A stretch of 64,000 bases of DNA from JAGQIB01 sp041393395 (lineage in GTDB: Bacteria > ARS69): contig JAWKKG010000004.1 of assembly GCA_041393395.1 (NCBI GenBank), positions 62,001 to 126,000 on the forward strand, given 5' to 3'. Shown here piece by piece: positions 48,468 to 55,231 of the stretch (position 1 is the first letter of the stretch; each line of letters begins with the position of its first letter). Below the pieces are notes generated by a model. It was not told the origin of the DNA and did no database searches. It worked only from the letters and a program-made list of their open reading frames with translations. The position numbers were made by a program, and so were the translations under genes.

Positions 48468-48923
48468 CTACCGGTAGGCGTCCTTCACGCGTCCCCACGT
48501 CTCGGCGTCGATATCCGACGGTTCCGTGCACTGCACGACGTACGGATCGGACTTGCAGATCTCGATGATGCCGATGCACGTCGAGGTCAGATCGATCGTC
48601 ACCTGGGCGTCGCCGTAGACGGTCGGCCACGTGAGCGTGGCCTCGCCGTTCGCGTCCGTGACCCCCGTGACCGTCATCACCTGTCCCGGATCGAGATCGC
48701 CGAGCAGCACGAAGAAGCTCGCTTCCACGGAGCAATTCGCGACGGGAACATCGAACGCGTCGCGCAGCAGGACGGTTGCGGACACCGGGCCCGGGCAGGC
48801 GAGGTTCGGACCGACGGGGAAGGTGCAACTCGAGCGAGTCGGATCCGGAACGCCGGCCTGAGCGGCGGTGCTGAATCCGAGCAGAGCGATCGCGAGAGCA
48901 GCGAGAAGTCGATAGCGTTTCAT
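48468..48923 (-). CDS. Small exported Ig-like protein A (twin of next gene)
   Basis: 151 residues, ATG at 48923 with AGGAGG six bases upstream. Signal peptide 'MKRYRLLAALAIALLGFSTAAQA', then 'GVPDPTRSSCTFPVGPNLAC', a beta-sandwich body ('SATVLLRDAFDVPVANCSVE', 'VTGVTDANGEATLTWPTVYG', 'VTIDLTSTCIGIIEICKSDP') with at least five cysteines, and 'DAETWGRVKDAYR' at the end. The body reads like a Big/Ig invasin domain. Similar 'GVPDP' openings are common in Eisenbacteria-type exported proteins as I know them; function unknown. It is paralogous to the gene at 49081. Confidence 0.75.
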   Translation of the reverse strand: MKRYRLLAALAIALLGFSTAAQAGVPDPTRSSCTFPVGPNLACPGPVSATVLLRDAFDVPVANCSVEASFFVLLGDLDPGQVMTVTGVTDANGEATLTWPTVYGDAQVTIDLTSTCIGIIEICKSDPYVVQCTEPSDIDAETWGRVKDAYR

Positions 48924-49080
48924 GGCGTCCTCCTGGCCGAAGCCTTCACGGCAGGCCCACCTTGCAACTCCTGGCCGATGGCGTCAAGCATCGGCGAGTG
49001 AGCGCGCGCGTCACCCGCGCTCGGCGCCGGGCACGCGGCGTGCGAGCCCGGCGCGTGGAGTTCTCGACGGAGCCGCGCGA

Positions 49081-49533
49081 CTACCGGTAGGAGTCCTTCA
49101 CGCGACCCCAGGACTCGGGATCAATCGTGGTCGGGTCGGTGCACGACACCGTGTAGGGATCCGAGTGGCAGATCTGGATCGGTCCGACACAGGTGGCGGT
49201 GAGCGTGATCGTCACCTGCGCATTGCCGTAGATCGTCGGCCATTCGAGATCGGCCGCACCGCTCGCATTCGTCACCGCAGTCACGAGGGTCAGCTGGCCG
49301 GGGGCGAGGCTGCCGACCAGCACGGACAGGGTCGCCTCCACCGGACAGTTCGCGACCGCGATGTCGAAAGCATCACGGAGAACGACGCTGACGGTCACCG
49401 GGCCGGGGCAAGCCAGGTCCGGACCGGCCGGGAACGTGCAAGAGGAACGCGTCGGGTCAGGTACCCCTGCGTTTGCGAGGCTCGTGACGGCGAGCATCGA
49501 GAGCGCGATCATGGGCAGGATTCGTGAAGACAT
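49081..49533 (-). CDS. Small exported Ig-like protein B (twin of previous gene)
   Basis: 150 residues, ATG at 49533 with AGGAGG upstream. Signal peptide 'MSSRILPMIALSMLAVTSLANA', then 'GVPDPTRSSCTFPAGPDLAC' and a body co-linear with the gene at 48468 ('VVLRDAFDIAVANCPVEATL', 'VTAVTNASGAADLEWPTIYG', 'GRVKDSYR' at the end). Cysteine positions are conserved between the two. They form a tandem duplication 157 bp apart, each with its own ribosome-binding site. Function unknown. Confidence 0.75.
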   Translation of the reverse strand: MSSRILPMIALSMLAVTSLANAGVPDPTRSSCTFPAGPDLACPGPVTVSVVLRDAFDIAVANCPVEATLSVLVGSLAPGQLTLVTAVTNASGAADLEWPTIYGNAQVTITLTATCVGPIQICHSDPYTVSCTDPTTIDPESWGRVKDSYR

Positions 49534-49676
49534 GAGAGTCCTCCTGATGGCGGTCGTGGCCGACCGCGGACGTAGGGTCCGACTTCCTGATTGCGGGGTC
49601 AAGTATTCCGCTGGCCGCGGCGGGAGTAGGGGGCGGGGCCGGACGTGCATCGGGCATCGCCCGGCGGCGGGTGAGA

Positions 49677-49682
49677 TATACT
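49677..49682 (+). promoter_or_regulatory. Candidate -10 (TATACT) of the PNGase F-like gene
   Basis: TATACT inside GAGATATACTG, 30 bp before the GTG start at 49712 and divergent from the Ig-like twin genes. No clear -35. Confidence 0.4.
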
Positions 49683-49711
49683 GCGCCGTCGGCCTCTGTT
49701 GGGGAGGGTTC

Positions 49712-50851
49712 GTGAGTCGGAGCGCCTGTTCCCGTCCGCCGGTGAGAGCCGCCCGTCGTTCCTCCGCCGGCCGGGGGCGCCGGGTCCCGATCGCTCGTTT
49801 CCTCGGAGTGGCGTTCGTGACTGCGGCTTCGGCTCCGGCGCTGGCCGGACCGCCGGATGGCGTCGATCCCGTGACGGTCCACGTCTTCTACCAGGACGCG
49901 ATCCACTTCACGCCCGACGCTCCGGCCCGGTGGGACACGCCCACCGTGCACGCGCACGAGAACGGTCGCGTCATCGAGCGCACGTTGCGCCTCGATCCGC
50001 CGGCCGGCCGGGTTCGGATCCTGGCGCGCGTCACCACGCACCCGATCCCGAAGGACGAGCAGTCCGTACACGACAAGTGGGACCGCGCAGGCAACGTCCA
50101 GCTCGTGCCGCGGGACGGCCCGCCGATCGAGATCGTGAAGTTCGTCACGGCGTACGGGGGCGAGACGGAGCACGAGATCGACGTCTCGCAGCTTGCGCCG
50201 CTTCTGCGTGGCGAGTGCACGTTCCGGGGCTTCGTGGACACCTGGGTGTCGCCGGCGTGGCGGATGGATTTCTCCCTGACGTTCGAGCCGGTCGCGGAGG
50301 AACCGCGCCCCGACTGGATGGAGGAGTGGGCGGACGAGGATCCGGGACCGCCGTCCTGGGTGATCCCGCTCGTGTACGAACCCGAGTTCACGCACGAGAA
50401 GGAGCTCGCGGGCGGGTTGTCCGCGAATGTCGAGGTCCCGGAAGGGATGACGCGCGTCCAGGTGCATTATCTCGTATCCGGTCACTGCACCGACGGCCGG
50501 GACGCCGACGAGTTCGTCTCGAAGGAGAACGTGCTGTTCGTCGACGGCAGCGAGGTTCATCGCTTCCGGCCGTGGCGCGCCGACTGCCGCGATTTCCGCG
50601 ACGTGAATCCCTATTGCCGGCGCTGGTTCGACGGCAGCTGGTCCGTGGACTTCAGCCGCAGCGGCTGGTGTCCGGGCGACGCGGTGCGGCCGGTCGTGGT
50701 GGACGTGACGGACACGATGACGCCTGGCCCGCACGACTTCCGGTGCTCGGTGTCGGACGTCCGCCCGAAGGACGACTCCGGCTACGGGTACTGGCGGGTG
50801 AGTGCGTATCTGGTGGGGTGGAGCGGGCCGGAGGATCCTCCCGGACCGTGA
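49712..50851 (+). CDS. Exported PNGase F-like N-glycanase
   Basis: 379 residues. The start is GTG at 49712, four bases after GGGAGG; it gives a long basic n-region then 'RFLGVAFVTAASAPALAGP' as signal sequence. The C-terminal half (about 215-375) carries the peptide-N-glycosidase F fold signature: 'VHYLVSGHCTDGRDADEFVS', 'VLFVDGSEVHRFRPWRADCR', 'GSWSVDFSRSGWCPGDAVRP'. The preceding half has 'VVTTHPIP'-type first jelly-roll strands. PNGase F removes whole N-glycans from asparagine. Active acids of the Flavobacterium enzyme could not be mapped with certainty by eye. Confidence 0.75.
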   Translation: MSRSACSRPPVRAARRSSAGRGRRVPIARFLGVAFVTAASAPALAGPPDGVDPVTVHVFYQDAIHFTPDAPARWDTPTVHAHENGRVIERTLRLDPPAGRVRILARVTTHPIPKDEQSVHDKWDRAGNVQLVPRDGPPIEIVKFVTAYGGETEHEIDVSQLAPLLRGECTFRGFVDTWVSPAWRMDFSLTFEPVAEEPRPDWMEEWADEDPGPPSWVIPLVYEPEFTHEKELAGGLSANVEVPEGMTRVQVHYLVSGHCTDGRDADEFVSKENVLFVDGSEVHRFRPWRADCRDFRDVNPYCRRWFDGSWSVDFSRSGWCPGDAVRPVVVDVTDTMTPGPHDFRCSVSDVRPKDDSGYGYWRVSAYLVGWSGPEDPPGP

Positions 50852-51017
50852 CGCGCGGGCACGCAGATGGTCGTGTTTCTCTTTCTGGGTGTCTCGCGTG
50901 CGAGTCACCACTCGACGGAGTACTCGGAGCTTGAGTCGGCGGCCCGGTCGTGGATACCCTCCGCGACCGGACGACACCCGCCCGCACGGCGGCGGCTCGT
51001 GCGGGGGAGAGGGCGTC

Positions 51018-53111
51018 GTGCACCGTTTCCGGCTCGCTTGCGTCTTCCTTCCACTTCTGGCGGGGACAGCCGTGTCTTCGGCCGCGTCTCCGGGCTCGAT
51101 CGTTCGCTGGGGTGCGGAAGGCTACGGCGCCGCGGACGCCCCCGCGCTGTGCACCGCCATCGCCGCCGGCTGGGCGCACAGCCTCGGACTCGCCCGCGAC
51201 GGTTCGATCGTCGCCTGGGGATACAACCTCAACGGCGAGTGCGACGTCCCTCTACCGAACGCGGGGTTCGCCGCGGTGGCGGCGGGCTGGGCCCACAGTC
51301 TCGGCCTGCGGGGAGACGGGTCGATCGTCGCCTGGGGTGACAACTCGTACGGTCAGGGCGACGTTCCGGCGCCGAACGCGCGCTTCACCAAGGTGGACGG
51401 CGGCGCGTACCACAGCGTGGCGGTCCGCGCGAACGGATCGATCGCCGCCTGGGGCTGGAACGCGGACGGCGAGTGCGACGTCCCGTCGCCGAACGCGGGC
51501 TTCGTGGACGTCGCCGCCGGCGGCTGGCACAACGTCGCACTCAAGTCGAACGGCACGGTCGTGACCTGGGGAGACAACCTCTTCGGTCAGTGCGACGTGC
51601 CTGCGCCGAACGAGGAGTTCGTCGCCGTCGCGGCCGGCGAGTACCACGGCCTCGCATTGAAGTCCGACGGCTCGATCGTGGCCTGGGGCGACGACACCTA
51701 TCACCAGTGCGACGTGCCCCCGCCGAACACGGGATTCGTGGACGTCGTGGCGGGCTCGCTGTTCAGCTTCGGCCTTCGCGCGGACGGCTCGGTCGTGGCG
51801 TGGGGTTACGACGGTGCCGGCCAGTGCGAGGTGCCGGCTCCGAATGTCGGGTTCGCGGCGGTGGCGGCCGGTGTCGTGCATGCGCTCGCGCTCGCGCCGG
51901 ACGGTTCGGTCCTCGCCTGGGGCGACGGCACGCTCGGGGCGCGCGACGTGCCGGTCGCGAACGATGCATTCGTCGCGGTCGCGGCGGGGCTGAACCACCG
52001 GCTCGGTCTCCGCGCCGACGGCTCGATCTACGCCTGGGGATGGAACGGCGCCGGCGCCTGCACCGTGCCCGCGCCGAACGCAGGCTTCTCGTCGATCGCC
52101 GCTGGATCGGAACACAGCCTCGGCCTCCGGTCGGACGGCTCGATCGCGGCGTTCGGTTTCAATCTCTACGGCCAGTGCAACGTGCCGCCGCCGAACACGG
52201 ACTTCGTCGCGGTGGACGGGGGCGACTACCACACGCTCGCACGGAAGGCGAACGGCTCCGTCCTGGCGTGGGGAGACGACACCTACGGCCAGTGCGAGGT
52301 GCCGGCGCCGAATGCGGACTTCGTGGCGATCGCGGCCGGCAGTGCGCACAGCCTTGCCGTGCGAGCCGACGGTTCGATCGCCGCCTGGGGCTTCAACTGG
52401 GGCGGCCAGTGCGACGTGCCGCCGCCGAACGCGGGCTTCGTCGCCGTCGCCGGCGGCGATGCGCACAGCCTCGGAATCAAGTCCGACGGGTCGATCGTCG
52501 CCTGGGGAATCAACGCGCACGGCGAGTGCGACGTTCCGGCGCCGAACGCGGACTTCGTCGCGGTGGCGGCGGCCGGATCGCACAGTCTCGCGCTTCGCGC
52601 CGACGGCTCGATCGTCGCGTGGGGACAGCGGGATCGCGGTCAGTGCGACGTGCCCTCGCCGAACCGCGGGTTCGTGTCGATCGACGCGCGGGGGAGCGGC
52701 AGCATCGGCGTGCGCCTGTCGGCGTCGGACTGGCTGGAGCGGCACGGGGAGCTGGCGGTGGGGGGCGGGCACGGTCGTCTTGGCCCGGGGGCCGCGGCGC
52801 CCGGCGGGCTCGGACCCGCGATCGCAACACGCGGGGTGCAACCGGCCTTCGTCGTGTCGCCGAATCCGTTCCGCGACGCCACGAACGTCGCCTACGTGCT
52901 GCCCGCGTCGGCTCCGGTGCGGCTTTCGATCTACGACGTGACGGGACGTCGGGTGCGCACGCTCGAGACGCAAGAAGCCGTCGCCGGCTCGGGGAACCTG
53001 TCCTGGGACGGACGCAGCGATCTCGGCGAGCGGGTGGCAGCCGGCGTGTACCTGATCCGTATGGAGGCGGGATCGGTGACGCGCGTGGGGCGCGTCGTGC
53101 GGCTCCGCTAG
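51018..53111 (+). CDS. Exported RCC1-repeat protein with FlgD-like tail
   Basis: 697 residues. Start GTG at 51018 (GGGGGAGAGG upstream) and signal peptide 'VVHRFRLACVFLPLLAGTAVS', cut near 'SAASPG'. Residues about 46-555 are thirteen 39-residue repeats of the RCC1 type, consensus 'AAGxxHSLGLRADGSIVAWG' plus 'NxYGQCDVPAPNAGFVAV'. They should close into one or two seven-bladed propellers. The tail has 'VSPNPFRDATNVAYVLP', 'YDVTGRRVRTLETQ', 'WDGRSDLGERVAAGVYLIRM' and ends 'VVRLR'. A secreted binding or scaffolding role is likely; ligand unknown. Confidence 0.85.
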   Translation: MHRFRLACVFLPLLAGTAVSSAASPGSIVRWGAEGYGAADAPALCTAIAAGWAHSLGLARDGSIVAWGYNLNGECDVPLPNAGFAAVAAGWAHSLGLRGDGSIVAWGDNSYGQGDVPAPNARFTKVDGGAYHSVAVRANGSIAAWGWNADGECDVPSPNAGFVDVAAGGWHNVALKSNGTVVTWGDNLFGQCDVPAPNEEFVAVAAGEYHGLALKSDGSIVAWGDDTYHQCDVPPPNTGFVDVVAGSLFSFGLRADGSVVAWGYDGAGQCEVPAPNVGFAAVAAGVVHALALAPDGSVLAWGDGTLGARDVPVANDAFVAVAAGLNHRLGLRADGSIYAWGWNGAGACTVPAPNAGFSSIAAGSEHSLGLRSDGSIAAFGFNLYGQCNVPPPNTDFVAVDGGDYHTLARKANGSVLAWGDDTYGQCEVPAPNADFVAIAAGSAHSLAVRADGSIAAWGFNWGGQCDVPPPNAGFVAVAGGDAHSLGIKSDGSIVAWGINAHGECDVPAPNADFVAVAAAGSHSLALRADGSIVAWGQRDRGQCDVPSPNRGFVSIDARGSGSIGVRLSASDWLERHGELAVGGGHGRLGPGAAAPGGLGPAIATRGVQPAFVVSPNPFRDATNVAYVLPASAPVRLSIYDVTGRRVRTLETQEAVAGSGNLSWDGRSDLGERVAAGVYLIRMEAGSVTRVGRVVRLR
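51159..52680 (+). repeat. Thirteen tandem 117-bp coding repeats
   Basis: In-frame repeat array within the RCC1 gene; every unit is exactly 117 bp (39 codons), with no indels across 13 units (13 x 117 = 1521 bp). Units diverge in sequence but keep GGSTCxATCGYxGCCTGGGG-like blocks. It is prone to recombination and short-read misassembly. Confidence 0.85.
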
Positions 53112-53133
53112 GCTTCTCGGCCGCCGCGGGGAT

Positions 53134-55116
53134 TCATCGCAGCAGCGTCAGTTTCCGCGCCACGGCACCGTGTTCCGTCTGCAGGCGGACGAAGTACACG
53201 CCGGCCGCGACGCTCGCGCCGGCCTCGTCCCGGCCGTCCCACAAGAGCGAGTGGCGTCCCGGCGCCCGGTCTCCCGCGGACAGCGTCCGCACGCGACGTC
53301 CCCGCAGATCGTAGACGGCGACGAAGGCCGGGCCGCCGTTCGCCGGAACGTCGAGCAGGATCCGCGTGTCGGCGCGGGAGGGACTCGGGCTCGGCCACGA
53401 GAGGTCGAATGCGGAGACGAGCGGCTCGATCGGGGGCGCGTCCACGGCGATCGCGCGCGCGAGGTTCGGGAACGGACCGATGTGACGCGTGAGCGGCGCG
53501 CCCTGCGGGGTGCCGCCGACCGCAAGGGTGGCGCGCATCGTGGCGGCGGAGAGATCGATGCCGTACTTCTGGTTCGCGATGCCCTGCACCGAGGCGCACA
53601 CGCCCGCGATGATCGCCGCCGCGCTCGACGTGCCGCCGAAGTCGTGCGTGTAGTTCTGCTCGCAGCTGCCCTGACCCCACAGGTCGCCGTAGCCGGCGGT
53701 GTAGAGCCCGGAGCCGTACGCGTGCACGTCGACCCGGCTTCCGTAGTTCGTCCAGCACTCGGGCGCATGTGAGGTCGGCGCGCCCGCGCCGACGAGGATC
53801 GCGCCGGAGTCGTGCGTCGCGCGGTCGAACCAGCCGTCGTAGAGGGCGGCGTCGAGATCCACGGATCCGTTGCCGGCGGCTTCCACCACGATCAGGCCGT
53901 TCGCGACCGCGGTGTCGATCGCCGCGAACGCGGCGGCGTCCCACTCCACCGGCACGTACTCGAACTGCGGGCAGTTGCACGCGCAGGCCAGGCCGGATTC
54001 CGGACCGGGCAGGTGGATCTCGAGGAGCAGCACCTCGCCCGGCATGAGCACGGCGTCGGCCATGACGATCGCACTCGCGGCCGTGGTCGCGTTGTTGAAG
54101 TCGCACATCTTGAGGGAGACGTCCGGCGTGATGCCCGTCATGCCGTAGTCGTTGTCGCAGGCGCCGATGAGTCCGAGCACCGCGGTGCCGTGGCTCGGGC
54201 CGGCGTTGTTCACGGAGCCGTTGATCACGTCGGACTCGTCGATGTCGAGGTCCTCGTGGTCGAAGCACCAGGAGTGCTCCAGGTCGCACACCCAGAACTG
54301 CGGCCCGGCGCCGTTGCCGCCGGGGTGGTACGCCCACGCGTACGGCGCGTTCACGCCCGCGGGCGCCGGCTCCAGGTGGAACTGGCTCGCGCGCCAGTAG
54401 GGCGTGGCGGGGGCCAGGTCCGCGCACGAGGAAACGTCGGCCGGCGCCTCGAGGTACGCGGTCTCGACGACGTCGAGGCGCAGCAGCTCGTTCGCGAGCG
54501 CGGGGCCGCGTTCGCTCGGAGCGGGGAAGGCGATGACGTAGAAGTTGTTCAGATCGGCGAGGCGACGGCCGCTGATGCGCTCGCCGGTCTCCCGGTTCGC
54601 GTCGAGGATTCGCTCGTCCGTGTCGAAGGCGCGGAGCAACGTCGCCTCGGGGTAGTTCGCGAGAATCGCCTCGACGGCGGGTAGGGGCGCGCCGGCCGCG
54701 GTGAGACGGCCGGAGCGAAGGCGCACGCGGGTTCCGTCCACGAACTTCACGAGCACGCGGTCGCGGTTCAGGATCGGTCGATCGTCGACGCGCGCCGGCT
54801 TGCTCGGAACCCGGCGCCGCTCCTGCAGCGGGCGGGCCGGCGGCAGATCGATGCCGAGGAGGGCGTACTTCTCTCTCGCGCTGCGTGGTGTGCGCTCGAC
54901 ATCCGGCGGCCAGTCGGCATTGCGGATCGCGAGGAGGGCATCGGCGGGGTCGTAGGAGAAGTCGCCGCGGGCGCGGGTGTCGGCAGCCGCGCGGAGGGCC
55001 GCGCCGGTCTGCTCGAGGGAGCGGGCCTCGAGCGCGATGCCCGGCGACGCGAGGCCGAGCGCGAACGTCGCCAGGACGGCGGCCAGGATCCGCGGATGCG
55101 TGTCGACAAGACTCAT
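53134..55116 (-). CDS. Exported subtilisin-like (S8) protease with FlgD-like tail
   Basis: 660 residues from ATG at 55116 (GAGAGGG upstream). Signal peptide 'HPRILAAVLATFALGLASPG', a propeptide region (about 30-235), then the peptidase: Asp in 'FWVCDLEHSW', His in 'GPSHGTAVLGLIGA', oxyanion Asn in 'VVEAAGNGSVDL', Ser in 'FGGTSSAAAIIAGVC'. Many Cys in the catalytic domain suggest disulfides. Tail: 'LSWPSPSPSRADTRILLD', 'VYDLRGRRVRTLSAG', 'WDGRDEAGASVAAGVYFVRL', ending 'LTLLR'. Likely a surface-anchored or secreted serine protease. Confidence 0.88.
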   Translation of the reverse strand: MSLVDTHPRILAAVLATFALGLASPGIALEARSLEQTGAALRAAADTRARGDFSYDPADALLAIRNADWPPDVERTPRSAREKYALLGIDLPPARPLQERRRVPSKPARVDDRPILNRDRVLVKFVDGTRVRLRSGRLTAAGAPLPAVEAILANYPEATLLRAFDTDERILDANRETGERISGRRLADLNNFYVIAFPAPSERGPALANELLRLDVVETAYLEAPADVSSCADLAPATPYWRASQFHLEPAPAGVNAPYAWAYHPGGNGAGPQFWVCDLEHSWCFDHEDLDIDESDVINGSVNNAGPSHGTAVLGLIGACDNDYGMTGITPDVSLKMCDFNNATTAASAIVMADAVLMPGEVLLLEIHLPGPESGLACACNCPQFEYVPVEWDAAAFAAIDTAVANGLIVVEAAGNGSVDLDAALYDGWFDRATHDSGAILVGAGAPTSHAPECWTNYGSRVDVHAYGSGLYTAGYGDLWGQGSCEQNYTHDFGGTSSAAAIIAGVCASVQGIANQKYGIDLSAATMRATLAVGGTPQGAPLTRHIGPFPNLARAIAVDAPPIEPLVSAFDLSWPSPSPSRADTRILLDVPANGGPAFVAVYDLRGRRVRTLSAGDRAPGRHSLLWDGRDEAGASVAAGVYFVRLQTEHGAVARKLTLLR

Positions 55117-55184
55117 GGGCCCTCTCGGCGTGTCGGTGTCCACCCCGCCGCGGGCGACGGGAGCCGCGAGCCGGAAGCCTACCA

Positions 55185-55193
55185 TGCTATGAT
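55185..55193 (+). promoter_or_regulatory. Extended -10 promoter (TGCTATGAT)
   Basis: TG-C-TATGAT, a textbook extended -10 element, about 40 bp upstream of the ATG at 55232 in the 115-bp divergent gap between the two subtilase genes. Confidence 0.5.
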
Positions 55194-55231
55194 CGCAACG
55201 TCGCTCGCAACGCCCGACGCCGGAGGCGGAC

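Noticed and set aside
51159..52680. CRISPR-like array
   Set aside because: Repeats are 117 bp, contiguous, coding and without spacers.
51473..53314. 613-codon second plus-strand frame inside the RCC1 array
   Set aside because: Arises because the 117-bp period is a multiple of three, so every frame stays open; its translation is Arg-rich without RCC1 motifs.
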